Positions 41,940 through 50,638 of a DNA stretch of 57,923 nt are shown here, piece by piece; positions within the stretch are counted from its first letter, which is position 1; each line of letters opens with the position of its first letter. The translations under genes and the position numbers were made by a program. The notes under the pieces were generated by a model. It was given only the letters and a program-made list of their open reading frames with translations, had not been told where the DNA came from and did no database searches. The stretch comes from Sporosalibacterium faouarense (lineage in GTDB: Bacteria; Bacillota; Clostridia; Tissierellales; VENL01): contig NZ_JAETGO010000057.1 of assembly GCF_016765695.1 (NCBI RefSeq), forward strand, positions 1-57,923, written 5' to 3'.

Positions 41940-41980
41940 ATTATATCAGTAAATTTTAGTTGTAGCACATATATGCTACA
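41940..41980 (-). promoter_or_regulatory. promoter with operator-like inverted repeat for the HD/NadD-like operon
   Basis: On the minus strand a TATAAT (41945-41940) lies about 40 bases before the start codon of the 1631-residue protein. The expected -35 position (about 41963-41968) falls inside a 7-bp perfect inverted repeat, TGTAGCA (41961-41967), six bases, TGCTACA (41974-41980). The -35 hexamer itself is poor. A repressor or activator could bind there. Confidence 0.5.
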
Positions 41981-41991
41981 TTATTTTATTT

Positions 41992-42022
41992 AGGAAATTG
42001 CATATTTACTATTCAATTTCCT
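41992..42022. repeat. second inverted repeat in the 41.9-42.25 kb gap
   Basis: AGGAAATTG (41992-42000) and CAATTTCCT (42014-42022) are perfect inverted 9-mers 13 bases apart, between two divergent genes. The remaining 42023-42255 is AT-rich with no gene seen; it should hold the phosphoesterase promoter. Confidence 0.55.
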
Positions 42023-42255
42023 CTAATATCAATTTAGTATTAGTTTATACTTTATTAAATTATACCCAAATTTTATCCTTTACAATTTATTTTGCAAAGA
42101 AATTAATGCTCAAGATACTATACAACATGTAGACTTGTTTTGCTAAAAAAAGCATTGCAGGTTTTTATTATTAATAAAAGGTGTTACCTAAGTTTATAGA
42201 ATCTGATAGAATATTAGAGTGGATGCTGATATTAAGAAATGTTAGGGGAGATACG

Positions 42256-43068
42256 ATGATTAAAAAAGTAGCAATATCTGTATTATTACTATTAGCTTTA
42301 ACTATAGGTTATATTTTCTTTGATGTTAACTATACAAAAATAAACTATTTGAACCTGGAATCAGACAAAATACCGAAAGGCGAATCTCTAAAGATACTTC
42401 AAGTTTCTGATATGCATAATAAAAAATTTCCAAATGCTAATAAAAAACTTTTTAAATTAATAAGACAATCTGAAGCTGATCTAATTGTAATCACGGGAGA
42501 TTTTATAGATGGAAAAACAAAAGATTTTACTTATATATATTCATTTGTTGATAAATTAGTAAAGATTAACCCGCAGATATACTTTGTATCTGGGAATCAC
42601 GAATGGAGAACAGGAAGAAATACTGAATTGGTAGAAGGGTTAAAGGGAAAAGGTGTAAAGGTACTGAATAATAGAAGTGAAGTATTCAAAAAAGAGAATT
42701 TTATAGTAAATATTTGTGGTGTAGATGATTCATATACAAGACATGATAATTTTGAAGAGGCAATCAAAGGGGTTAATAATGATTTATATACAGTTTTATT
42801 ATCCCATTCTCCTGATCTTATAAGTAGGGAAAATACTTCTTTCGTAGACTTAATCTTATCGGGACATACCCACGGTGGACAAATAAGACTTCCTATAATA
42901 GGTGCCTTAGTAGCCCCAGGGCAAGGTTTTTTTCCTAAATATGATAAAGGCGTGTTTGATTTAGGAAGTGAAACAAAATTATATCTAGACAGTGGTCTAG
43001 GTACAAGTACAATACCAATAAGATTTTGGAATAGAAGTCAAATTAGTTTGATAACAATTTCTAGATAG
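42256..43068 (+). CDS. membrane-anchored calcineurin-type metallophosphoesterase
   Basis: About 270 residues from ATG 42256 (AGGGGAGATACG upstream; the longer frame has no site). An N-terminal membrane anchor (residues 5-23) is followed by a full metallophosphoesterase domain: VSDMHN (D52, H54), TGDFIDG, GNHEWR, LSHSPD and GHTHGGQIRLP. This matches the YkuE/YaeI-like group, which acts on the outside of the membrane, perhaps on UDP-sugar or lipid pyrophosphates. Transcribed divergently from the HD/NadD-like operon. Confidence 0.88.
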   Translation: MIKKVAISVLLLLALTIGYIFFDVNYTKINYLNLESDKIPKGESLKILQVSDMHNKKFPNANKKLFKLIRQSEADLIVITGDFIDGKTKDFTYIYSFVDKLVKINPQIYFVSGNHEWRTGRNTELVEGLKGKGVKVLNNRSEVFKKENFIVNICGVDDSYTRHDNFEEAIKGVNNDLYTVLLSHSPDLISRENTSFVDLILSGHTHGGQIRLPIIGALVAPGQGFFPKYDKGVFDLGSETKLYLDSGLGTSTIPIRFWNRSQISLITISR

Positions 43069-43071
43069 ACA

Positions 43072-43108
43072 GAAAAGGATAAAAGTTCTTAAATAGAGCT
43101 TTTATCCT
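43072..43108 (-). terminator. terminator between the phosphoesterase and prenyltransferase genes
   Basis: AGGATAAAAG (43076-43085) and CTTTTATCCT (43099-43108) form a stem; on the minus strand TTTTCTG follows, so it mainly serves the prenyltransferase gene, whose stop lies in the stem. Confidence 0.75.
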
Positions 43109-43740
43109 CCTAAAGTGATGTCTTGCTTATCATACCAATCTAATGCATCATGGATATTTTGTGGTTTAAAGTCTGGCCAATAATCATCTACCACATAGAA
43201 ATCAGAATAAACCGACTGTACTGGTAGAAATCCACTAAGTCTTCTCCTTCCACCCCAACGTATAATCAAATCTACTCTTGAAATATCGTTTGATTTTAGT
43301 TGATTATAAATATCACTTTTATTTTTACTTTCCATAAAATTCTTTAAATCCCATTGCCAACCATAATTTACTAAGAAATTAACCTTAATGTCACCTTTGC
43401 CTATGACTCTTCTTTCTGTATAAGGTAAAAGTTCCTTAGGAAACATAGGTGAACTAGAATTTCCAATTACTAGCAAAGAAGCATCTTCTTTTAAAAGCAT
43501 TTCAACTGCATCTATACAAGCTTGTGTGAAAGCTATAGTTTGAATAGTTGGCCTTTTAGTATTATCCATTGTAAAGCCATAATATGTAATCTCTTTTACC
43601 CCTATTTTCTTACAAATTCTAAATGCTGAAATCCCAGGGGATAACCCGTGCTTGTAACCCTTCTCTTTACTAAAACCTTTTTCTAAAGCCCATCTACGGT
43701 TCCCATCTGGGATTATTCCAATGTGATTAGGAACTCTCAT
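43102..43740 (-). CDS. divergent cis-prenyltransferase (UppS-like)
   Basis: About 212 residues from ATG 43740, six bases after AGGAGG. The fold signatures are present: GIIPDGNRRWA with the Mg-binding aspartate (D12), and a C-terminal DLIIRWGG followed by FLPVQSVYSDFYVVDDYWPDF. It departs from housekeeping UppS at conserved places. The usual ENWKRP reads DNTKRP, the IRTSGExRxSNFLLWQ block is IRWGGRRRLSGFLPVQS, and the protein is some 30 residues short. A paralogue for a different chain length or allylic primer is likely; the normal uppS-cdsA-dxr neighbours are absent. Confidence 0.82.
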   Translation of the reverse strand: MRVPNHIGIIPDGNRRWALEKGFSKEKGYKHGLSPGISAFRICKKIGVKEITYYGFTMDNTKRPTIQTIAFTQACIDAVEMLLKEDASLLVIGNSSSPMFPKELLPYTERRVIGKGDIKVNFLVNYGWQWDLKNFMESKNKSDIYNQLKSNDISRVDLIIRWGGRRRLSGFLPVQSVYSDFYVVDDYWPDFKPQNIHDALDWYDKQDITLGG

Positions 43741-43800
43741 ATTCAACCTCCTATTAGATTATGGTTAATATTATAACCACATAATATTAAAAATAGTCAA

Positions 43801-43828
43801 AAAGAAAAACCTTCAACAGTAGAAGGTT
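43801..43828 (-). terminator. terminator after the PspC-domain gene
   Basis: On the minus strand AACCTTC, loop, GAAGGTT, then TTTCTTTTT. It lies immediately after the stop codon at 43836. Confidence 0.8.
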
Positions 43829-43835
43829 TCTAAGT

Positions 43836-44267
43836 TTATCTATTTCTTTTAAAAATAATTATAAGTCCAGCAATAATGAAGAGTACGGGCCATAGATAAT
43901 CAAAATTAATCCAAGAATAAAATCTTTTTAGTATTAAGACAGCACCTATAGCTATGAGAACAATACCTAAAGAATATGACCCATTAGAATGCCTTTTACT
44001 TTTAGGTGAATCCGAAGTAGATTCATATGTAGAATCAAAATTCTGTGAATCATAGCCCTCACTATTAGTAGTCACTACATCAGATTTACTGGGGATTATT
44101 ATAGCACATACTATATAAGCAAAAACCCCTATGCCAAACTCGGACAAGGTTAATAAAACCCAGAGAACTCTTATTAGGGTAGGATCAATGCTTAGATATT
44201 TTCCTATTCCACCACAAACTCCACTAATAACATTATCCTTTTCAGAACGATATAATTGTTTGCTCAC
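43836..44267 (-). CDS. PspC-domain membrane protein
   Basis: About 143 residues from GTG 44267, eight bases after AAGGGAG; a start further upstream lacks a site. The PspC domain spans residues 2-60 (LYRSEKDNVISGVCGGIGKY, DPTLIRVLWVLL) with one membrane helix. A polar serine-rich linker follows, and the protein ends with two further hydrophobic helices (SLGIVLIAIGAVLILKRF; DYLWPVLFIIAGLIIIF). Such proteins are linked to envelope stress, although no PspA is nearby. Transcribed alone. Confidence 0.87.
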   Translation of the reverse strand: MSKQLYRSEKDNVISGVCGGIGKYLSIDPTLIRVLWVLLTLSEFGIGVFAYIVCAIIIPSKSDVVTTNSEGYDSQNFDSTYESTSDSPKSKRHSNGSYSLGIVLIAIGAVLILKRFYSWINFDYLWPVLFIIAGLIIIFKRNR

Positions 44268-44415
44268 GAAATCACTCCCTTGATAGATCTTAGTTAATAT
44301 TATAACATGCATAAGTCAAAAATCCTTCTATAAATAATTGAAAAAATATAAAGTCTTAATATTTATTATTCAAGGGTCCTGTTTCTAAGCTTTTGGTTTA
44401 ATTATTTTTTTGTTA

Positions 44416-44444
44416 TGGACAAAACTTATAGGGGTATATATAAA
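44416..44444 (+). promoter_or_regulatory. promoter of the pyruvate dehydrogenase operon
   Basis: TGGACA (44416-44421), 17 bases, TATAAA (44439-44444). A 15-bp near-palindrome TGAGAATCACTTTCA (44454-44468) lies just past the predicted start of transcription and could bind a regulator. It resembles a Fur-type box, with three mismatches, too few matches to name the protein. Confidence 0.55.
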
Positions 44445-44489
44445 ATAATTAAATGAGAATCACTTTCAAAAAAGTTAGGAGGGTAAAAT

Positions 44490-45575
44490 ATGCTAGTAGA
44501 TCAATTTAATCCTTTAGAGGGTAAAATGCTATCTATATTAGATAAAGATGGGAATGTAAAGGATAAAAAATTAGTTCCTAAAATTGAAGATGAGAAATTA
44601 ATTGAAATTTATAAGACAATGTTATTAACAAGAGTTGCTGACATTAAAGCCTTACAATACCAAAGGCAGGGTAGGATGTTAACTTATGCCCCTAATCAAG
44701 GTCAAGAAGCTACTCAAGTAGGTTCAATTGCGGCATCAGAAGAGAAAGATTGGTTGGTCCCAGCCTTTAGAGAATTGGGAGCTTGGCTTTATAAAGGAGT
44801 GCCTTTAGAGCAAATATTTTTATATTGGTACGGAAATGAATCAGGAAGTGATTTTCCTGAAAATGTAAAAATGCTACCGATATCAGTACCTATTGCATCT
44901 CAGTTGAATCATGCAGTAGGGATAGGGATGGCAACTAATATTAAGGGTGAAGACGAAGTTACCTTAGCTTATGTAGGAGATGGAGGAACATCTCAAGGAG
45001 AATTTTCTGAAGCTTTAAACTTTGCAGGAGTTTTTAATACACCAACAGTATTTATAATTTCCAATAACCAATTTGCTATATCAGTTCCAAGGAAATTTCA
45101 AACTAAGGCAAAAACCTTAGCACAGAAATCAATAGGTTTTGGAATTCCTGGGATACAGGTTGATGGGAATGATGTATTAGCTGTATATGCAGCTACTAAA
45201 GAGGCTGTAGATAGGGCTAGAAAAGGTGAAGGCCCAACTCTTATTGAGACTGTAACCTATAGACTTGGGCCTCATACCACTTCTGATGATCCTAAAATTT
45301 ATCGTGAAGATGTAGAAGTGGAAGAGTGGAAGGAAAAAGATCCATTAATTAGATTTAGAAAATATTTAATAGATAAAAATCTTTGGGATGAAGAGAAGGA
45401 TGAAAAACAAAAAGAAGAATTTGAGAATATAGTTAATAGTAATTTTAAAAAGGTTGAAGAATCTGGAAAAATATCATTAGAAAAAATTTTCAAATATAAT
45501 TATGAGGAAATGACGCCTGAATTAATTGAACAATATGAAGAATATAAGAATTATATAGAAAAGGGAGTGAAATAG
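44490..45575 (+). CDS. pdhA: pyruvate dehydrogenase E1 component, alpha subunit
   Basis: 361 residues. Thiamine-diphosphate-binding half of E1: GDGGTSQGEFSEALNFAGVF and, about 30 residues on, NNQFAIS. RQGRMLTYAPNQGQEATQVG, WLVPAFRELGAWLYKG and RLGPHTTSDDP follow the Bacillus PdhA pattern rather than that of the shorter acetoin or branched-chain enzymes. It decarboxylates pyruvate and passes the acetyl unit to the E2 lipoyl arm. ATG 44490 follows AGGAGGGTAAAAT. First gene of a four-gene operon encoding the full complex. Branched-chain 2-oxo acid substrates remain possible. Confidence 0.9.
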   Translation: MLVDQFNPLEGKMLSILDKDGNVKDKKLVPKIEDEKLIEIYKTMLLTRVADIKALQYQRQGRMLTYAPNQGQEATQVGSIAASEEKDWLVPAFRELGAWLYKGVPLEQIFLYWYGNESGSDFPENVKMLPISVPIASQLNHAVGIGMATNIKGEDEVTLAYVGDGGTSQGEFSEALNFAGVFNTPTVFIISNNQFAISVPRKFQTKAKTLAQKSIGFGIPGIQVDGNDVLAVYAATKEAVDRARKGEGPTLIETVTYRLGPHTTSDDPKIYREDVEVEEWKEKDPLIRFRKYLIDKNLWDEEKDEKQKEEFENIVNSNFKKVEESGKISLEKIFKYNYEEMTPELIEQYEEYKNYIEKGVK

Positions 45576-46553
45576 ATGCCATTACTAAATAATATTTCTG
45601 CCATTAACCATGCCTTAGATAAAGAGATGGAAAGAGATAAATCGGTTGTAGTTTATGGTGAGGATGTTGGCTTCGAAGGAGGAGTATTTAGAGCTACTGC
45701 TGGACTTCAAAAGAAACATGGTGTAGATAGATGCTTTGATACTCCATTAGCTGAGTCTGGAATAGTTGGTTCAGCAGTTGGTATGGCTGTTAATGGGATG
45801 AAACCAGTAGTAGAAATGCAATTCTCAGGATTTGTTTTACCAGCTATGAATCAGATATTAGGTCATGTAGCTAGATATAGAAATAGAACTAGAGGTAGAT
45901 ATAATTTGCCTATGGTGATAAGAATGCCTTATGGTGGAGGTGTTAGAGCTCTAGAGCATCATTCAGAGAGTATGGAGGATATATTTGCTCAAACTCCGGG
46001 ATTAAAGGTAGTTATACCATCAACACCATACGATACTAAAGGATTATTATTGGCAGCAATAAGAGATCCAGACCCTGTAATTTTCTTAGAACCTAAGAGG
46101 ATTTATAGAGCATTTAAGCAAGATGTACCAGAGGAAGATTATACACTACCAATTGGAAAAGCTAAGATAGTCCAAGAGGGTGAAGATATAACAGTAGTTG
46201 TTTGGGGAGCATTAGTAAGAGAAGCTCAAAAGGCGATAAAGGAAATAGAAGATGAAGGCATTAGTGTTGAACTTATAGATTTAAGGACTATATCTCCTTT
46301 GGATAAAGAGACTATTATTGAATCAGTGCAAAAGACAGGTAGATTTTTAGTAGTTCATGAAGCATTTAAATCATTTGGACCAGGAGCAGAGTTAATATCT
46401 ACAGTTAATGAAGGTGCATTTTTATATTTAGAAGCACCGCCAACAAGACTTACTGGATTTGATATTACTATTCCATTACCAAAGGGAGAACACCACTTTA
46501 TAATAGAGCCGAAACAAATAGCAGACAAGATTAGAGAAATCGTAAGCTTTTAA
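45576..46553 (+). CDS. pdhB: pyruvate dehydrogenase E1 component, beta subunit
   Basis: 325 residues, starting immediately after the pdhA stop with AAAGGGAGTGAAATAG as its site. Family motifs: YGEDVGFEGGVFRAT, DTPLAESGIVGSAVGMA, MRMPYGGGVRALEHHSES-type sequence, and HEAFKSFGPGAEL near the C-terminal transketolase domain. It completes the E1 heterotetramer with PdhA. Confidence 0.94.
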   Translation: MPLLNNISAINHALDKEMERDKSVVVYGEDVGFEGGVFRATAGLQKKHGVDRCFDTPLAESGIVGSAVGMAVNGMKPVVEMQFSGFVLPAMNQILGHVARYRNRTRGRYNLPMVIRMPYGGGVRALEHHSESMEDIFAQTPGLKVVIPSTPYDTKGLLLAAIRDPDPVIFLEPKRIYRAFKQDVPEEDYTLPIGKAKIVQEGEDITVVVWGALVREAQKAIKEIEDEGISVELIDLRTISPLDKETIIESVQKTGRFLVVHEAFKSFGPGAELISTVNEGAFLYLEAPPTRLTGFDITIPLPKGEHHFIIEPKQIADKIREIVSF

Positions 46554-46568
46554 CTGGAGGTGAATAAT

Positions 46569-47918
46569 TTGTTTGAATTCAAATTTGCAGATATAGGAGA
46601 AGGAATACACGAAGGTAAATTATTGAAATGGTTTTTTGAAGAAGGTGATGAAATAAAAGAAGGTCAGGACTTGTTTTTAGTGGAGACTGATAAAGTGAAT
46701 GCAGAAATACCGTCACCTGTAAGTGGTAAGGTAGTTAAGAAAATGGCTAGTGTCGGAGATATAATAGAAGTTGGGCAAGTAATTGCTAAAATAGATGATG
46801 GAAGTGGAGAAGCAGTAGAAGAAAATGAAGCTGAAAGCAGAGAAGTGGATAGTAAGGATAAGAAGGAATCTTTATCTGAAGATGAAGAAGAAACAGCTGG
46901 AGTTGTAGGTGAAATTGAGGTATCTTCTGAGGTTATTGAAAGTAGCAGTGAAACACATCAAACAAAGAAAAGTAGTAAGAAAAAAGTGTTAGCAACACCT
47001 GTTGCGAGAAAGCTAGCTAAGGATTTAGGTATAGATATAAATGCTATTGAAGGTTCTGGTCCAGCAGGAAGAGTTATGAAGGATGATATCTATAAAGCTA
47101 ATGAAACTCAAAAATCTAGTGAGAAAGATGTAGGCTCTGAGACTAGAAATAACCAAGAAAACCGAGATAATGCATTAGCATACACATCACCAGTTAAGAT
47201 ACCTGAAATAGATATTAGTGGAGAAGTCGAGCGTGTTCCAGTATCCATGATGAGAAAGACCATTGCTAAGAACATGGTATTATCTAAATCAATGATTCCC
47301 CATGCCTCTACAATGGATGATATTGATGTAACTAAGTTAGTTGAATTTAGAAAAGAGCAGAAGCCTTTAGCTGAAAAGCAAGATGTTTATTTAACATTTA
47401 TGCCTTTTATAGTTAAAGCTGTAACCATAGCTTTACAGGATTATCCTGTATTTAATTCAAGCTATGATTATAAAAATGAAGAAATAATCTTGAAAAAGTA
47501 TTATAACATAGGGACTGCTGTCGATACTCCTGACGGATTAATGGTACCGAACATTAAGGATGCCAATAAGAAGGGGATATTACAGATAGCTAAAGAAATG
47601 GATGAAATTAAAGAAGAAGCCAGAAATAGAACTATTTCCTTAGATAAGCTTCAAAATGGTACTTTTACAATTACTAATTATGGAGCTGTTGGAGCTAAAT
47701 ATGGTATTCCTGTTATTAAATATCCTGAGGTAGCTATTCTAGGAGTGGGAGCAATAGAAAAAAGACCTGTAGTAGTGAATGGAGAAATAACTATTAGAGA
47801 TATAATGCCAATAACTCTTTGCATTGATCATAGGGTTATAGATGGTGGAGATGCAGGAAGGTTCTTAATGAGGCTTAAAGAATTATTAAATGACCCAATG
47901 CTCTTGGTTTTAAGCTAG
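46569..47918 (+). CDS. pdhC: dihydrolipoamide acetyltransferase E2
   Basis: About 449 residues. I start at TTG 46569, eight bases after GGAGG, giving the family N-terminus MFEFKFADIGEGIHEGKLL; GTG 46560 overlaps the site. It has one lipoyl domain (about 1-75; ETDKVNAEIPSP holds the lipoylated lysine), an acidic serine-rich linker, the E1/E3-binding domain (VLATPVARKLAKDLGIDINA), a second linker, and the catalytic domain ending CIDHRVIDGGDAG. It forms the core of the complex. The lipoate is probably attached by the ligase encoded at 49432-50424. Confidence 0.94.
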   Translation: MFEFKFADIGEGIHEGKLLKWFFEEGDEIKEGQDLFLVETDKVNAEIPSPVSGKVVKKMASVGDIIEVGQVIAKIDDGSGEAVEENEAESREVDSKDKKESLSEDEEETAGVVGEIEVSSEVIESSSETHQTKKSSKKKVLATPVARKLAKDLGIDINAIEGSGPAGRVMKDDIYKANETQKSSEKDVGSETRNNQENRDNALAYTSPVKIPEIDISGEVERVPVSMMRKTIAKNMVLSKSMIPHASTMDDIDVTKLVEFRKEQKPLAEKQDVYLTFMPFIVKAVTIALQDYPVFNSSYDYKNEEIILKKYYNIGTAVDTPDGLMVPNIKDANKKGILQIAKEMDEIKEEARNRTISLDKLQNGTFTITNYGAVGAKYGIPVIKYPEVAILGVGAIEKRPVVVNGEITIRDIMPITLCIDHRVIDGGDAGRFLMRLKELLNDPMLLVLS

Positions 47919-47930
47919 GAGGTATAGAAT

Positions 47931-49325
47931 ATGGAAAACTATGATATTACAGTAATAGGTGCAGGTCCAGGAGGTTATGTGGCTGCAATTAAGGCAGCTC
48001 AAATGGGAGCAAAAACCGCTATAATTGAAAAAGAGGACATAGGTGGAGTTTGCTTGAACTGGGGTTGTATACCTACAAAAACACTTTTAAAAAGTGCAAA
48101 AGTATTTGATAATATAATGAACTCTGAGAAATATGGTATAGATATATCCGATAAAAGTGTAATATCGGTGAATTGGCCAAATATGCAAAAAAGAAAGGAT
48201 AAAGTGGTTAAGAAGTTGACAGGTGGAGTTGAATTTCTTTTAAAGAAAAATAGTATTAAAGTATATAAAGGTTATGGTGAGATAGTTGATAGAAATACCA
48301 TTAAGGTTAATAGTGAAACTATTAAAACTAAAAATCTTATTATTGCAACGGGCTCATCTCCTAAACTACCTTCAATAGATGGAATAAACGAAGCTAATGA
48401 AGATGGTTTAGTAGTAACAAGTAAGGAAATATTAGCTTTGGATAACATTCCTAAGAATTTAATAGTCGTAGGTGGCGGTGTAGTTGGAGTTGAATTTGCT
48501 ACTCTATTTAATGCTCTAGGATCAAAGGTTACCATTTTCCAAAGAAGTGATAAGATTTTAGGTAATATAGATATAGATATTAGAGATACAATGGCTGATA
48601 TATTAACAAAGAGTGGTATTGAAATAATTTACAATGTAGATGTAGAAAAGTTTCAGGACAATAGTTTAATGGCAACTGTTGATGGAGAAAAAAGAGAATT
48701 CAAAGCTGAAAAAGTATTAGTTAGCATTGGTAGAAAAGCTAATAGTAAAGGCTTAGATAAGCTAAGTATAGAGCTAGATAAAAGGGGAAACGTAATTACA
48801 AATGAAAAGCTACAGACTAATATTGAAGGAGTTTATGCAATAGGAGATATAAATGGTAAATTCATGTTAGCCCATGTAGCCTCGGCTGAGGGTATTGTAG
48901 CTGTTGAGAATATCATGGGTAAAGAGACAACTATTGACTATGATAAGGCTCCATCTTGCATTTATGGATTCCCAGAAATAGGAACGGCAGGACTAACTGA
49001 ACAAATGGCGAGGGAAAGAGGTCATGATGTTATCGTGAGTACATTTCCTATTAGTGCAAATGGCAAAGCATTAGCTGAAGGAGAAAGTCATGGATTTATT
49101 AAAATTGTAGCAGATAAAAAATATGGTGAGGTTTTAGGAACCCATATACTAGCTCCTAATGCTACTGATATGATTGCTGAAGCAGTAACTACAATGGAAT
49201 TAGAGGGTACAGTACATGAATTAGCTAAAGCGATTCATCCTCATCCCACATTATCAGAAATTGTTATGGAAGCAGCCCATGGAGCAGTGGATAAACCAAT
49301 TCATATTTATGTAGGAGATAAATAA
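47931..49325 (+). CDS. pdhD: dihydrolipoamide dehydrogenase E3
   Basis: 464 residues. A flavoprotein disulfide oxidoreductase: GAGPGGYVAAIKAAQ (FAD), GGVCLNWGCIPTK with the redox cysteines, VGGGVVGVEFA (NAD), YAIGDINGKFMLAHVASAEG, and AIHPHPTLSEIVMEAAHGA with the His-Glu pair. It reoxidises the lipoyl groups and makes NADH. ATG 47931 follows AGGAGGTATAGAAT. Last gene of the operon, with a long palindromic terminator after it. Confidence 0.95.
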   Translation: MENYDITVIGAGPGGYVAAIKAAQMGAKTAIIEKEDIGGVCLNWGCIPTKTLLKSAKVFDNIMNSEKYGIDISDKSVISVNWPNMQKRKDKVVKKLTGGVEFLLKKNSIKVYKGYGEIVDRNTIKVNSETIKTKNLIIATGSSPKLPSIDGINEANEDGLVVTSKEILALDNIPKNLIVVGGGVVGVEFATLFNALGSKVTIFQRSDKILGNIDIDIRDTMADILTKSGIEIIYNVDVEKFQDNSLMATVDGEKREFKAEKVLVSIGRKANSKGLDKLSIELDKRGNVITNEKLQTNIEGVYAIGDINGKFMLAHVASAEGIVAVENIMGKETTIDYDKAPSCIYGFPEIGTAGLTEQMARERGHDVIVSTFPISANGKALAEGESHGFIKIVADKKYGEVLGTHILAPNATDMIAEAVTTMELEGTVHELAKAIHPHPTLSEIVMEAAHGAVDKPIHIYVGDK

Positions 49326-49361
49326 TCTCTATAATTGCTAAGAGATAATTATAATATAATA

Positions 49362-49407
49362 AAAACACTTTAAATATCAGCTAGCTGATATTTAAAGTGT
49401 TTTATTA
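49362..49407. terminator. bidirectional terminator between pdhD and lplA
   Basis: AAAACACTTTAAATATCAGC and GCTGATATTTAAAGTGTTTT form a 20-bp perfect palindrome around TA, with T-rich flanks on both strands. Confidence 0.92.
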
Positions 49408-49431
49408 TTATTACTATGCTTTAAATTAGAG

Positions 49432-50424
49432 CTAATAAAACATACAATTAATAAAATCATCAATATTAATTTTAAATATATATTCTTCAAAGGCTATAGA
49501 ATTTAATTCATCTTTAATAGAATTTTCTTCATATCTTTTGTTTATTAATAGGTTTTCTAGTTCTCCCTTATCCCTATTTCCAAAGAAATCACCGAAAATC
49601 TTACAATCACTTATTATACCATTTTTAACATTTAACCTAATATCTATATTACCGCCTTCAAATCTTTTAGCTTTTTGAATATCAAAATCTGGAGACTCAC
49701 CATAGTTCCATTCCCAAGTTAAGTATCTACTTTCCATCATTTCGTTAATTTTTTTCATATCTTTATCAGTTAATACATATTGACTTTCCTCTGTTTTGCT
49801 ATCCGCTATCATTGATTTCAATAAGTAATCTTTAAACTTATCTATTGAAACTTTTTCTTTTAAATATGGATAAACATTTGTTACTCTACTTCTTACAGAT
49901 TTAATACCCTTAGACTCAATTTTATCTATTTTAACATTCAAGGCATCTTTTACAACTGACAAATCAGAGTTAAATAGAATAGTACCATGATGTAATAGCT
50001 TATCTCTGTAATAGTATTGAGCATTACCTGAGAATTTCTTACCGTCAATTGTTATATCATTTCTTCCAGTAAACTCAGCTTTTACACCTAGCTTATTTAA
50101 TGCATTAATAACTGGTTCAGTAAATTTTTTAAAATTACTAACATTGTCTTTTTTATTTTTAGTTATAAAAGTGAAGTTTAAATTACCTAAGTCATGATAA
50201 ACTGCACCTCCACCAGAAAGTCTTCTAACAACGTTAATATTGTTTTCGTTAATATAGGAATAATTAATTTCTTCTATGGTATTTTGGTTTCTTCCAATAA
50301 TAACCGATGGCTCATTTTGCCATAGAATAATAATATCATCGTCTAACTCTAGGTGCTTTAAGGCATATTCCTCAAGGGCTAGGTTAAAATGAGGATCTTT
50401 AGCGTTATTTTTAATACTTATCAT
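49432..50424 (-). CDS. lplA: lipoate-protein ligase A
   Basis: 330 residues, the length of full LplA with its C-terminal accessory domain. Catalytic-domain motifs: VVRRLSGGGAVYHDLGNLNF (lipoyl-adenylate pocket) and KFSGNAQYYYRDKLLHHGTI with the essential lysine. It activates free lipoate with ATP and attaches it to E2 lipoyl domains. It sits convergent with the pyruvate dehydrogenase operon, whose E2 is the obvious target; no lipoate synthase is nearby, so the cell may scavenge lipoate. ATG 50424 follows GAGGTGGTATAG. Confidence 0.94.
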   Translation of the reverse strand: MISIKNNAKDPHFNLALEEYALKHLELDDDIIILWQNEPSVIIGRNQNTIEEINYSYINENNINVVRRLSGGGAVYHDLGNLNFTFITKNKKDNVSNFKKFTEPVINALNKLGVKAEFTGRNDITIDGKKFSGNAQYYYRDKLLHHGTILFNSDLSVVKDALNVKIDKIESKGIKSVRSRVTNVYPYLKEKVSIDKFKDYLLKSMIADSKTEESQYVLTDKDMKKINEMMESRYLTWEWNYGESPDFDIQKAKRFEGGNIDIRLNVKNGIISDCKIFGDFFGNRDKGELENLLINKRYEENSIKDELNSIAFEEYIFKINIDDFINCMFY

Positions 50425-50638
50425 CTATACCACCTCTTTTATATAATTTATATATATTATACCTAATAACAAGGAGAGAAAACAAAAAAATATTAATATA
50501 AATTGTTACTATTTATAAGTTAATAGGATTACTATAACTTTTTTAGATTATTATAGGCAGATATTATCTATCTAGTGTATCAGTTTTACCCCTTTATTAA
50601 TATATTAATAGTAGCTATAGATGTGAGGAGGTGTTGTT

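Noticed and set aside
44454-44468. Fur or PerR box before the pyruvate dehydrogenase operon
   Set aside because: Three mismatches in a 15-bp box in AT-rich DNA are too many to name the regulator.
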